A stretch of DNA of 64,000 nt from Cristatella mucedo (taxonomy: Eukaryota > Bryozoa > Phylactolaemata > Cristatellidae): NCBI GenBank assembly GCA_009760855.2, contig WPIO01000001.1, positions 5,076,501 through 5,140,500 of the forward strand. Direction: 5' to 3'. The translations under genes were made by a program, and so were the position numbers. Below the pieces are notes generated by a model. The model searched no databases, was not told where the DNA came from, and saw only the letters and a program-made list of their open reading frames with translations. Positions 22,829-35,019 of this stretch are shown here, one piece after another (position 1 is the stretch's first letter; every line of letters starts with the position of its first letter).

Positions 22829-24299
22829 TTAAATTGCGAGTAGAAGATACGCTATTTATAAATCAGCATTAAATGCTACTTAGTAGTAATCTATAAATTT
22901 TAATGGTAGCAGGCATTATAGATATGCTAAGGTTCCGTTCGGTTCTGATTGGTTTAGCACGAATTCACAGTGGAGCCGCATATACGATATTTATTGTGAA
23001 CAACCATCTTTGCCCCTGAAAGCAAATTTGAGTGGGTTACAAAACCTAAAGAACGACTGTGGATGAATTTTTTGTCCTCACGCTATCGGCGCGCGGAGTC
23101 AATATGCCTTTCTCAGCAGGAGCACGCACACTTGTAGATTGAGCTATCATGGCGGCTGCTAGACCAGAGTTTAGCATTTGGAACTGCTTAGTGCTTGCAT
23201 AAAGTGTGATTTAAAGGGAGCGATGGTAATTATGGAATTGAAACGGAGGTTATTCATGTTAGCCACCTGAAAAGGGCGTGCCGAGAGGTGTACCTTTCGT
23301 ACGCACCTCTAGGCTCTCAAAAATGAGTGTCACACTTGTTTGCTTCAAGAGCCTTACGGTAGATTTCACGGCGAAGCGTCCGAAGTGTCAAGCCTCCATC
23401 ACTTGCAAGACGTTTAGATAGTTGATCTAACCGTCGAATGGAATGCTTAAATTAATGATGGAACTTCAAGTACAATTTGTGTGGCGCTTAGAGCCTGCAG
23501 CTGGTAAAAGGATATATCTGGGAAATCTTCAAAAAAATGGAAATCATTTCCAAGTTTTTGGCCGTTTGCCTATTAAAAGACTAAATAATTTATAAATGCA
23601 ATCCCAGGTTTTTAGTAATTGGCGGATGATCGGAGCATTGTAAAAATAAATTATGTAAGACTTATTTACACCGGAAGTAGTAAATCAAGCTCAACGAAGT
23701 GGCTTTCTTTAAACAAATAACAGCACTCAAATTGGGTTGTTTCGCTAAACTTTGTAAATATAAGCTAGTCAGTCTTAAACCGACGCGCAGAACGTCATTT
23801 TAAACTATGAAAAAGCGCTAAAATTCTGAAATAATGACACTTCCCTTGAGATCAACAGTCCGACTGGTAGTTATAACAAAAAAAAGCGTCAACCCGATCG
23901 CCCCGGGCGTAGCCCTGACACTACAGCTTATAGCCATCAGCAGCACACGACTATCCAAGGCCCTAGTTCCTTATTTACTTGACAGAAATATGTTTACATA
24001 GTTATGCTTACATTGGCTCACAATTGGCAGTGACTATTGTTCGGCAACTAAGCTATCTTTAGGGATAACGTAGTGATAATTTGCCGCCGCCTGGGCCGCG
24101 GTAACATGGAGACCATTTTCCACTAGTCTTTTGTAGGCCAGCTCAATCTCACAATGTTAAACATATCGGGCATCGGCAAAGTAGGCTGGAGCATGCATTT
24201 GAGGGCGATAAGCTCAAGCGTATGTTTTTTTGGAACCAACTTCCTGACGGCCTAAGAGGCCATGTTGCCACTTTCTCACGGAATTAGCTATATATAAGA
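22829..24299. other. Nothing recognised
   Basis: No supported gene or element was found. Confidence 0.4.
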
Positions 24300-24365
24300 T
24301 ATAATTAATTTTCATAGCGCCCTAAGAGAATTTAACTTACATTCAGGTGCTTAGCTGCTACCTAA
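24300..24365 (-). mobile_element. SINE/LINE-type 3' tail fragment
   Basis: The reverse complement resembles the tail of the SINE at 26,055-26,210 (AGTTAAATTCTCTTAGGGCGCTATGAAAATTAATTATATC). Confidence 0.45.
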
Positions 24366-24775
24366 ACTTTAATATTCCTTAAAAACTCGACCAAACCAGC
24401 GCCATCAATACCCTAACGAATGAGAATAGGGAAAAACAGGACAAGCTTCATCTCATGCTGAAAATATTTTCCACTCGGGTACTTTCAACTTTAAATGTCG
24501 AAACAAAAAATGATAGCTAACCTTGCATGCATGTTGCAAGTGGTATTAGAATCGGTATGTGGCAAAGTGATGGTCGCATCAGGTGGCATTTTGTAAATTC
24601 TCGTGCAGTTTAGAGGAAAGTGCAGAGAGCTCTCACTGGGTGGCGAATAAGCTAAAGACTTCCGACTAACTTTAAGCCAGCGCACAGTTCACAGTTTAGA
24701 TATCTGCATTGTATCATTAGCCAAAGTTTCACACGCGTACTAAGTCAGTACGGGCGTCCTGGTTCCGATCAAAAC
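24366..24775. other. Nothing recognised
   Basis: No supported feature. Confidence 0.4.
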
Positions 24776-25833
24776 GAGCCTTCGAGCACCTTAAATTCTC
24801 TCAACTCACGTGCTGCATGCATTGATGACATCCGCACATGGATGGCAGCACATTTTCTAAAACTAAACGATGATAAAACCAACTTACTAGTTATGGGCAA
24901 ACCCAGTGTGATTCAGAGATTGGAAAGGCTGAATCTCAAAATTGGCTCTGCCAGCATATCTCCTGTTGCATCAGCTCGAACTCTAGGTGTCATATTCCAA
25001 AGCAACCTCTCGTTTGACGACCATATCAGCTCCACGGTCAAATCCGCCTATTTTCAGCTTCATAGCATTGCTAAAATTCGGGCTTGTTTAGATAATGATA
25101 CGACGTCTAAGTTGGTCCATGCATTCGTGACATCTCGTCTCGACTTCTGCAACTCACTGCTTACTGGCCTACCAGCATGTGCGATCAGGCGATTGCAGCT
25201 GGTGCAAAACTCTGCAGCTAGGCTTGTCTGTCGTGAGTGTCGCAGTTGCCACATTACTCCACTTCTCGCCGACCTGCACTGGCTACCAGTGAGGCAACGG
25301 ATTGACTTCAAGGTTTTGTCGCTCACTTTTAGGTCCCTTCATTCTATGGCTCCAGCCTATCTCTCAGATATACTACCCCATCAGGCCAAGCATCGTACCA
25401 CCCGCTTTTCGGAATCCAACAGTCTAGAAAAACCTCGTACAAACCTTAAATCCTTTGGAGACCGTGCATTTAGTTCGTATGCTCCCAAAGCCTGGAACTC
25501 CCTCCCGACCTGCGTCAGAACATCCCCTGACCTGACCAAATTTAAAAGGAACTGAAAAACACACCTATTTAGGACAGCATTTAGTGGGTCCCTGTGATTC
25601 GTCCTTGATGTGCTTATGCGTGCTGACACTGTGCATGCTGCCACTAACCACATTTGCATGCTGATCCTGTGCATGTCCCCCCTGACCATATGATTCATTT
25701 TGTTTGTTTTTCAAGCATGATTTTACTTACCATTCAATTGCATTTAAATTTGCAGCAAATGTAAAGCGCCTAGAAAGAGATTAAGTTATCTGAGGGCGCT
25801 TTATCAAGTGCATTATTATTATTATTATTATTA
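24776..25833 (+). mobile_element. LINE subfamily B, young 5'-truncated copy with open C-terminal frame
   Basis: The copy starts just downstream of the reverse transcriptase FYADD block. It keeps an uninterrupted 237-codon frame (24,842-25,555) from MAAHFLKLNDDKTNLLVMG through LVHAFVTSRLDFCNSLL to WNSLPTCVRTSPDL. A TGA ends it slightly earlier than in the sister copy at 42.5 kb. The 3' region has the full hairpin and TTA repeats. Lack of the catalytic domain makes it dead on arrival despite the open frame. Confidence 0.92.
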
Positions 25834-26054
25834 ACAAAAAGTATACGGCTTCACCCTCAGCTCCGTCACTATGTGGCTGCAGGTAATAGCGTCCTCAGGT
25901 CCGCTAGAGGACTACTTGGCCACGGATGGCTTCGGTGAATGCACAGGGCGGGAATTCATCAGGTAGGGCCAAATTGTTCGATAGCATGAGTGTGACAGCA
26001 GTGAGTGTCACTCAGCCTGAGCCCCTTGAATAAAATGGTCATTAGGAAGCGAGG
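25834..26054. other. Nothing recognised
   Basis: Short spacer between the LINE and the SINE. Confidence 0.4.
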
Positions 26055-26210
26055 TGTCGAGCTGGCTTGGCCCCGCGGTTAAGGCGATCACCCCAACCAG
26101 GATTTGGGCGAGCTAGTGGGCTCGAACCCCGTGGGATATGTGCAGCGCCTTAATCTCTATTAAGTTCTCTAAGGGAGCTATAGAAATGAATTATATATAT
26201 AAGTGTGGCC
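26055..26210 (+). mobile_element. tRNA-derived SINE with LINE-B-like tail
   Basis: The head has a tRNA-type A box (TTGGCCCCGCGGTTAAGGCG, about 26,066-26,085) and a near-perfect B box (GGCTCGAACCC, 26,119-26,129) at the right spacing for a pol III promoter. The tail (GCGCCTTAATC ... AGTTCTCTAAGGGAGCTAT) follows the pattern of the subfamily B LINE 3' end and finishes in ATATATATA. Established SINEs use the 3' end of a partner LINE in this way. Confidence 0.8.
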
Positions 26211-26329
26211 GCTGTAGCTGCAGCGGCGCAGCTGCACTGTCTCACCGAGGCTACCGGCAAGGAATACCAGCCGGAACTGTTCGTGTATTCCGTTCGATCC
26301 GATGTATCGCGCCTCTGTCAAGCCCAACC

Positions 26330-26520
26330 TCATGGCGGACGAGTCGCTTCCCGCATTCTAAGGCTTCAGCACCGTGGGCGTGAGTTCGAGTTCTGCAGTT
26401 GAGCGATTCTTTATTGCCAACTGCAATCGGTGGTGATTGCCGATACAGCTCTTCTGCCGCTATGCAAATGAGGCTGCTAAATCAGCTAATTTATTTTTAT
26501 TTTTAATTACTGAAGATGCT
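26330..26520 (+). mobile_element. Second SINE type, copy 1
   Basis: A B-box-like GTGAGTTCGAGTTCTGC is followed by TTCTTTATTGCCAACTGCAA and GAGGCTGCTAAATCAGCTA. The same order and spacing recur at 36,515-36,680, which defines a repeat family. The A-box region is degenerate here. It lies 120 bp after the other SINE. Confidence 0.6.
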
Positions 26521-29500
26521 GTTACCACACGCGCGGTTTTCCCACCGTTGCCAAGAGCTCCTCTCAGACGGATTCTTATTCAAGACTCGGATTGCGTTAT
26601 CTTAGGTATAATGACGATTGACAATGACGATCGCCGAAAAAGCTCGTCGCCGCAAGTATCAACCGAGGCTGGGTACTGCTTACGAGGTCTTAAATGTATT
26701 TACAACGACGGCCATTTGCAATAGATATTACAATTCTACCGATTAACTCGGGCTCCAGCTATTTTGAACTGTTTTCGGTAGCACAACTTAGCTATTGCAT
26801 CCTAGCTCATTATAATTAGACGATGGGGACTTTGAAAAAGCACACGGCTAGTGTCACACTCAGGTTTCACCAGAACTCATTCAATAACCACAGACCTCGG
26901 CCATATATGGCTAAGTAGGTAAATGCATACGTTAAATGAACGGAAGATTGGTATATAAGTCCGATTTTGACTACTCAAGTATTATTCACAAATCCTAGTA
27001 TATAATGACTAGGGACCGAGAAAGTAATTATCCACGGTTAGCCGATATAGGAGCATCAGTCATGTAGTAAGCAGTCAGTTATCTTCTAGGCATTGTGTAG
27101 GCGATACTGTTGAGCGATAGGCATTGAGCTCGGCGGTAGTTATGCCCGATGGTTTGCGTTGGTCAGCAGTCCAATGTGCTCTGGGACGTGTGTGAGAGCT
27201 ATCGTACGCCATGGCCTGTGCTAGACGCATGTATACCTCCGTCGGTGTCTAGTAAACTTCTCCAGGCTGTTGATAGGTACTTTTGATCTTAGGACAAGGG
27301 TGCTATCGTTGCTTGCTTTGCTGATGCACAGCAAACAAGTCGCAAGCTGATTTTCAAGGCTCCGGGATTCGGCAGTGCTGTCGCGCATCGGCAAGACTTA
27401 GCGACATTGCGAGCCGAGCGCACTGCTTTCGGCGTAAGCACGGTATTGCAGTAGCCGGCAGGCAGCGCTTGTAGCCTTATCAGTGCATTTTGCATCTAAA
27501 ACCAGTAATTTGTATCGCCCAGCTTGAAAATGGCGTTCTCGGGGCTCGCGTTCGCCAACTGTCGGTAGCGGTAAATTGAGGCTTACAGCCACCACCCAAG
27601 TCTTCTGAGCCAGCAGCTCAGGCCGTTCTCTTTGTCTATAGACGGTCCGATCATCATTGGTCACGTCTCTTGATGATGTCACGAATATGCCATCAGAGTC
27701 ATTTTCAAGACCGAGGTACGGACATTGCTTAGATCTCGAGCAAAGATGTGGGTGCGCGCTGGGCAAGCGAAGTATGCGGTTTGACGGCAGCATGGAAGAA
27801 CGCTGAAGGTGTCCGATCATCAATGGTCCTTCCGGAATGTCCGGCCCGAATAGTCGAATGTTGCAATTTCTCGGGTCTTGAGCCATATGCGTAGTCGCGT
27901 GCGAAAGAAAACGTGTGCAGCTCTGAATAGCCGAGTTCCGAACCGACACCAGGAAAAACGCAGGTGCACAGCCCTAACTTCGGTGAGCTCCAATTGTTTG
28001 CGCCAGATGTGACCGGCTTCGGTGTTGCAGTGCCAATTTATTTAAGCAGGATACGAATGAAGATGTTACGTGTGCACGAAATAGAGAGCCAAGTTTGGGA
28101 GAAGTCTACCTCCTATAAGCTGGCAGGCCCCGCAAGTAAACGCCTCGTAGCCGTGCTTCAGTATAGAAATCAGTGCATTAGTCAAATTGTGAAAAATTAT
28201 TCAGAGCCATCCCACAGTTCCTTGAAGTAAAACCACTTGCGTATCCCATGACTGCTTTCCTTCACGGTTGAAGAGTTTAGTTCTCACCCGAGGGTCAATC
28301 AATTTTGCTATGCTTTTTAAATCCTCGGGCTTTTAAAATGTTACGCTAAAATGGATTGTCGCTTGACGACCAAGCCTTCAGCAAACATTTCTCGAGACTG
28401 ATTCCGTTTTCTCTGCGCGACAATGCCAAGCGAATAGACCAGACCAGACGGTTGGAAGTGGCGTAATCTCCAAGATAACGCAAAACTTGTGCTATTGCTG
28501 CGGGCTCTCTGCAGTCCTAAAATAATTCTGCCCCGTCGGAATTTGCATAGGCATCGTACCCCTTCAGGGGACGATACGAGAGGCAGTACTTTCGGAGGAC
28601 ATATTCGCTGGCAACATTCTGTAAATGCCTTGTTCTACTCAATGAATGCCAGGTAAGTTTAAGGTTAGAAGAAAATAGTGGCTTTCAACAAACTAGACTC
28701 AGTCATAAGTCTCGCAACTGACCAAATTTATAAAACCATAAGGTAACTACTACTATGACAGATTACCATTTGACATTTCTGAAGCCGCAAGGTCTTGCTG
28801 ACGGCCAAGATAAAAGTCTTACACCGCACCGACGGAGTTATGCGCTAGAGGGACCGAAGCTTGGTTCATGGTGCAGATTTAAAAGCCCGTGACGACTCTT
28901 TCAGACGCAACCTCTGTTTCCTCCAGCAATATATTACGCATTAGTAAAAGTCAAACAAGGAAATGGCGCGAATTCGCTACGAAATCAATCCAGTTTGATT
29001 TTTGAGGTTTCAATTTTGCAGTGTACATTGGCAGCTTCTGGCGGTAGTGTTCAAACAATCTCATTCTCCGAGACGAAGGTATATTCGCGCCTTCTCTTTG
29101 CTGCGAAGAAACGTTGTCAACGAGCACTCACGACTGTATTATCGAATGCTGTGAGCGATCCAGTAGACCTTTTTCGTAGCCTTCCATGTCGCTCGAACTC
29201 TCGTATCGGTGACTGATCGTCCTACACGTGAGAAGCAGCTGCTAGCCACTAGTTGAGCCGATGCTGTCTACGCATTTATGCCCGAGCGACTGTGGATACT
29301 TCTAGCAGTCTCCCTCACTGATTAACATCCTGGGACAAACTTGGTGTTGGTGATCTATTGCGGGCGATGAAAAGAGACCTGCTGACTGGCTTTGCTTGAG
29401 TGGCCGTCAGGCGTTACTGTTTAACAGAACAACGGTTACATGCACATGACAATCGGATACGATGGTCTCCGACAACGGTACTCCGCTTTAGTGTGCCGAG

Positions 29501-30329
29501 TTTCGGGCGTGTTGCGCCATACTCGGCTTCTGCCTTGTCTAAAGGTTCCCCGTTATCCCCAGGCGATCCGGGGCTGAAAATCGACTTTCGACATCGTCAA
29601 ACCTGTGTGGACGAAAGAATTCACTGTGATCTAGCCACGCTAGCCAACCTAGCTACTCCGACAGCCAACGGTCACCCTGCGAGCGAACTACTCACGTGGG
29701 CCTCACGCGGCAGAAGTCGGTTAAAGCAGACGAGACTCCCTAATTCGCGAGCAGTATATCAGAGGAACGACGCCTAATCTCCGAACATCGTCACTGGACA
29801 GAGATGAACGTCGCACGTGTCATTCGATAAAATGCCTGCTCTCTTACGAAATCGCTGACAGGCTCGTTCGACGATGAATCGAATATTTAAATACATTTTG
29901 AACCGAATGACGTAAAGCCGCGCTGCCGCCTTACTTAATAAAGTCCCGAGAAGAGGGCTCACACAAAGCTGAGCGGCCTCTGGGCCCGGAAAAAGTGCGA
30001 ACAGAAGGACTTACAATGGCTCTCCTGTCTACGAGTCGGCATGCTGACAAGATACTGACAGATCTGTCACGGAGTCCTGAGCATCCTGCGGAACCCAACC
30101 CTCCTCCCACGGGAGACAGTAGTGCCAAGTGACGCTGCAGCTGCAACGGCGCCAGTGTCAAGTGCACTGCAAATAGCGCTATTCGACCGTTTAAAATGTG
30201 GCAGCTCCTCCTGCTTGTCTCGCGAGTTGCACTTGTTAATACGATAGCTATGCGCCTTAATGGGAGACGGGGCATTGGACAATGGTGTTTTCTGTAAGGA
30301 TGTTCTGGCTGTGCTATTCAATATTTCGT
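26521..30329. other. GC-richer unassigned region
   Basis: About 27.1-30.3 kb is visibly richer in GC and CpG than its surroundings and holds the longest motif-free frames of the spacer: 27,949-27,398 on minus (183 codons) and 29,400-29,777 on plus (125 codons). I recognise no domain in either. An eroded retroelement or a gene with unrecognised exons are both possible. No gene is called. Confidence 0.35.
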
Positions 30330-30600
30330 ATTGATTCTGTTATTGCTAAATGTAAAGAACATTACTAGAGATTCAGCTCTCTTTTGGTCCTATGCAAATG
30401 ATTTATTCTTATCTAAGATAATACTGGACTGTTGATCTTGCTTCCCTGAAATTGTCTGAGAAATTAGAGTAAAGTTTAAATAATATTGATTCCGTAATGA
30501 ATCTAGTGAGCTGGAGAATAAATGTTAAGCTGCATACGGCTTCGTTAGTCCCAAGAGCAGGAAAGTGTTGGAACTAGCACGGGGCCAGAATTTTTGACTA
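30330..30600 (+). mobile_element. Possible reverse-transcriptase fragment
   Basis: A broken plus-strand frame reads SYANDLFLS, which resembles the YADD catalytic box. It is followed at the usual distance by LKLSEKLE and then W-x-N in another frame (SWRINVKLHTAS). The spacing fits a non-LTR element, but the copy is too decayed to be sure. Confidence 0.3.
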
Positions 30601-32249
30601 CGGGGAAGACCAAAAGAGTTGCAATGTAAGGGAAAGTTTAGAGGCTGGTCGAAGTGAGGAAGGTACACGACCTAAGAGCGGGTATCGTCGTATAGAGCAT
30701 TTGCCTAGCCCATTTACTGTAGGGAGTGTTACAATAATTACATTATTTTCACGGGTGTGCTATGACCGTGCTAAATATAGGTCTTTCAGCAGCAAGGCTT
30801 ATTGTAATAAATTTTAAGCTTTCATGATTTTAGGAGTCAGAACTATTTCATAGTTATAAAAATCGTTTTGAGAGACGTCCGATTTTTGTACGATCTTGAA
30901 TCAAGTTACATGTTTTGCGATCCTACCTTGTAAATATCACAGCCTGGCTTTATCACATGTACGTTACACAGATCAGCTCAAAATCATTGATTTAACGTGA
31001 ACAATTCTTTTTAATACGCGTTCCTAGGTGCTAGCCGCCCATCCAACTTTCGAAGATTGTTTCATCGAGCTGCAATAGCGCAAGGAAATTTCATGGCTGA
31101 TCATATGTCCCACCAGTTGATGTGAGATTTGGCAATAGCTGGGCTTCACTTGAGTTAAATTAAAAAAAAATTAAATTAAGGAATACCAGGAGTAACTATT
31201 TCTATGCACGTCCTTAAATATCTTTTAAACTCATTTTCTTACACTGTTCTATTGCCATATCCTACAGTGTCCCAACATTTCTAATCAGGTTTGAGTCAAA
31301 TTGGGCAGAGTGTCCTGCATATTGTCTGATATGTTTGGTGAGTTTATATAGGGCACACTGTAACGAAGTTTTTTTTACAGGTTCTGCTGTGCTATAGACA
31401 GTGACCTAGGCAGTTTAAGATCAGCGGTCAAACATGTCCATGCAGTTTCTCCATCAAGAGATTTTCCATGGTGCGATTGTTACTAGCACCTGGTTATGGA
31501 TCTATTGTTCAATTAATTTTATTTATAGCAACTAGTCTGCACTGTTAGTACCACATGGTTTCTATTATTTTGAATACAATATTTTATTAAGGGTTTAAAA
31601 ATCGCGTCAGACTCAGGTGTTTCGAAAGCATTTCTGATCACTTTTAATTGAAAATGATATACTACCTACAGCCCCAGGACATTCATTGCAGATGAGCGAG
31701 AGCTGACATTTTCTTAACCCTTTTAACGCCATTATAGGTTCACCTACTAAGTTATTTCAAAGAGTTCATTGGGATAATAGTATCAACAATAATAAACATT
31801 TTTTGAAGTTTCCTAAGAGGGCTTAATCGCTTTTATATTGCTTTAAAAATTAATGCAAGAGAAGTAAAACCATCAGTGATTCAAAATAAAGCAGCTAATT
31901 CTTCTTAGTAAGCCTGTACGAGTACATAACTACCATTAATTTATGAAAAATCTGAAAAAACAAAAGGAAAGACTAAAAAACCTTACGGCCCTAGTCTGTG
32001 TTAGGCTAATATGACTTAATAAATGATAAACTTACTTTCCAGGCTTGTAACTCAATGATGCACGTGTAAAAAAAGCACACATGGAAGAAGACACACCCAC
32101 TTGAGAGCTGTAAGCTAGCAAGTCTCAGCCGAGCTGAGCCAAGACATGCGCAGTATAAGAATAAGCATCAACGCAAAAGTATGATACATTGGGACAGAGT
32201 AAAGGCTGTGTCTGACAGTAAATTAAGAGCTTCCCATTAAATTGTACAT
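30601..32249. other. Nothing recognised
   Basis: AT-rich sequence; a small palindromic A/T run at about 31,156-31,180 is the only structure noted. Confidence 0.4.
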
Positions 32250-32320
32250 GCGCTACGTTCATCTCAAACTCTGTCATTCAACGCGATCACCTTAACCACT
32301 TAGCAAAACCAGTGAGGGAG
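32250..32320 (-). mobile_element. Possible tRNA-derived SINE head
   Basis: On the minus strand GCTAAGTGGTTAAGGTGATC (about 32,310) is a good A box of the same kind as in the SINE at 26,055. A weak B-box-like GAGTTTGAGATG lies downstream. No tail was found. Confidence 0.4.
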
Positions 32321-32559
32321 AGCCTTTACGGGGTGCGGCACCATATGCCTACTGGGTCGGGTGAACCCATATCGACCTGACGGCAGATACATCAGCAAAC
32401 TTTGAATGGGTACAAATACATATGTAATTATTTGTATACTATGAACGATGCATCGACCATGACTTTAACTCTTCTTTGCTCTCTAAAAATCCGAGTTCAA
32501 TGCTAGTCAGAACTCTTGATGAAAGAGCCAAAGGTGTAGCAACAGCGATTGAATCAATC

Positions 32560-32995
32560 CCATGTCTGGTTCCAGATAGGATTACCGTTTTTCTTAAAAT
32601 TAAGGCCTGCCTAATGGTGCACCCTTAATGCACAACTTCTCGGTCAATCTCCACAGATGGCTATTAAGCGTATAAAAATTACAAGCGATACCGGATGGGA
32701 TTACCGTTTTTCTTGAAAAACAGACCAACCGAGGCTACCAGACGGCACACCTTTGATGCAAGGCTCATTGCTCTATCTCGATAAATGGCCATAATTCATA
32801 GAAAAAATACAACATAAAGTGCTATTGCACTCGGCTTTACCTCGGCTTACTGAAGTGAAAAATATCTTGTTCCAGAAATGATTGATTTGTCTTTTCAAAA
32901 AGCTAGCTGTTTTGAAAGCCGAAGGATGAATCAGGCCAACCAAGAGGCGCAAATTTATAGCACAGGTTGACAGTCTGCATACTGATGTTTAAAAA
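32560..32995. repeat. Degenerate tandem repeat, unit about 120 bp
   Basis: The block starting TTCCAGATAGGATTACCGTT (32,570) recurs 119 bp later as ATACCGGATGGGATTACCGT. A weaker third copy begins at TTCCAGAAATGATTGATTT (about 32,872). Between them GGCAATGG/GGCC and CTC.GTCAATCTC-like stretches repeat in order. Confidence 0.55.
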
Positions 32996-35019
32996 AATTT
33001 CACGAGACCCATTTCCAGATTTTCAGTCCAACGTGAATTGCTTGGGACTACAAGCAATGACTTCTATGACCATCTGGATGTGAAATTCTAACTATATCTT
33101 AGATAGAATCAGACGGCCACGACATGGCGATGACCTCCGGCCCTGTGAGTTCTCACGTTGTCATGTCGCCGAACATACTGATTTTAAGCCATACCATGTG
33201 TACTTAGTCATGAGCAGGTCCCAACCTTAAAAGGTGACTATGCTAGCCTAGTGGCTGGCTCGCATGAGCATATTTTTTATATTTCTCAAGAGCGAGAAAT
33301 CTTTTTATGGATGGAAACTTAAAGATTGCGGTTAGTAACGTAGTGCATTACATGTGAACGTTCAGCGCACTGTTGATTTCTTGAGTAGCAAGCGATTTGC
33401 AAAGAAGCGACCATACCCTTTGTGCTAACGAAGAGGTCAATCTGCTTTAAGGAGTCTTGAAGAAGGCCTGTCGAGAGACTTGCTTGGAGAGCGAGGCTTC
33501 TAGCTATCAAAATTGGACTAAGATTTGATATTTGAAATTTGCAAACAATTCAGAACTCCTTTAAAAAGGTTGCGGTAATCTAATTTAACAGTGCAAATAG
33601 ACTTTTACATTATCCATAAGCTTTATTAAGTTAATGGCTATCTAATTGCGAATAATGTGATTTGGATTCAGCATGTAAAGTAATTCTTGGTAAATACCAA
33701 TAGAATATTTTCAGAGTTGTTTGAAGTATCAAACAACTTTATAGGATACCTTTCAATAGAAAATGATGCTGGAAAAGGGATCGAGTTTTCAATATATCGG
33801 CATTATTAGAAAGAAGTAAACAACGATTAGAGAAGCCCCCACTAGCAGTAATTGCGGTTATGCGATTCTTCCTCTCCGACAGTTAGGTCGCAGTGTTGCA
33901 AAGCCGAGTCCATCACGATAATGGAAGAGACCTTTGCGACACTTTCTCTAATCGTCGAATTTCTGGTTATCATCTTGGAAGTCCAATAGACTCAAAAATA
34001 AACTAGGATAGACATATCTAAAACAGTTACCGATCTCTGCATCATACATAAACTGTGTACCAACTTGGTAAACCTTGGCACATCAAGGTACTTATTTGCA
34101 GCCATTTGAGGTATATGCTTGCGGTTTTTTGCAGCTTTATGAAAGTGCTACTCTGTGCAATGAAACATTTCATTGATCTGCCCATACATAATGGATCGAC
34201 GCAAGTTTTCAAATGATTCCAGCTTTGCATGTACACCAGGCCAGTAGTTCTTTGCTAATTACGCTTGAATCGATAAATTTCGTTACAAATGTCCACAATG
34301 GCAGGTGATAAAACTCAAGGATGTTTGACTTGTTTAGCAAAACATAACCCACCGAAATCAGGAAACAGATCTGATTTGGTAAAAGCACTGAGGTGAACTC
34401 ACATTGGAAACTTTGATACGGTAAGTTTTGTCTGAGTTTTGGAATTTTCAAGGTACTAAGCTACCTTATAAATAATGCTATTGTTTAGAATCGCCTGTAT
34501 ATATCTCAAAAAGATACAAGCTTGAAGATCGATGTTAATAGGTTTACAAATTTGGAAACGTCGTATTTGAGATCGGTATATTTTGCTACCTGTTTAATTT
34601 TGGGCTAAACAATGTTTTCTAATCGTTAGGTCTTCCTTTCATATTTTAATAATTAAAAATGCTGAAATGTTATTCAAAGGTATCTTAAGCAACGAATTTA
34701 TAACGGAACCGATCTTCTCGACATTTAACCTTAGTGAGTTGCAAAGGTGCTAGAATTAGATAAGTAGAACTGAGAGTCATTGGCCTTAAAAGGAAAGCCA
34801 AATTTGTGTTTGCCAGAGATATTTTCTAGAGGGAGACAGTATGGAGAAATTAAGGCAGAAAAAGATCTAACTATGTGTTGCCTAAAATTATTTATAGATC
34901 ACCTTGATGACTAACAACTAATGGCGTTTAGACGGTAGAATTTTATTTTGCAGTTTGAGCTAACCCACGTTAATACTGTTCCGGTGATACTAAGACTGGT
35001 TTGATTGGCTCTCGACACT
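32996..35019. other. No gene recognised; one perfect small hairpin
   Basis: The only structure noted is a 10-bp perfect stem with a four-base loop at 33,715-33,738 (AGTTGTTTGA, AGTA, TCAAACAACT). No coding or transposon motif is seen. Confidence 0.4.

Noticed and set aside
24059-24071. TAGGGATAAC motif resembling a large-subunit rRNA signature
   Set aside because: The surrounding sequence does not follow rRNA and no other rRNA blocks are present; taken as chance.
27398-27949. 183-codon minus-strand frame
   Set aside because: No domain, no splice context and low-complexity-free but unremarkable composition in a GC-richer region, where long frames arise by chance; mentioned only as unassigned.
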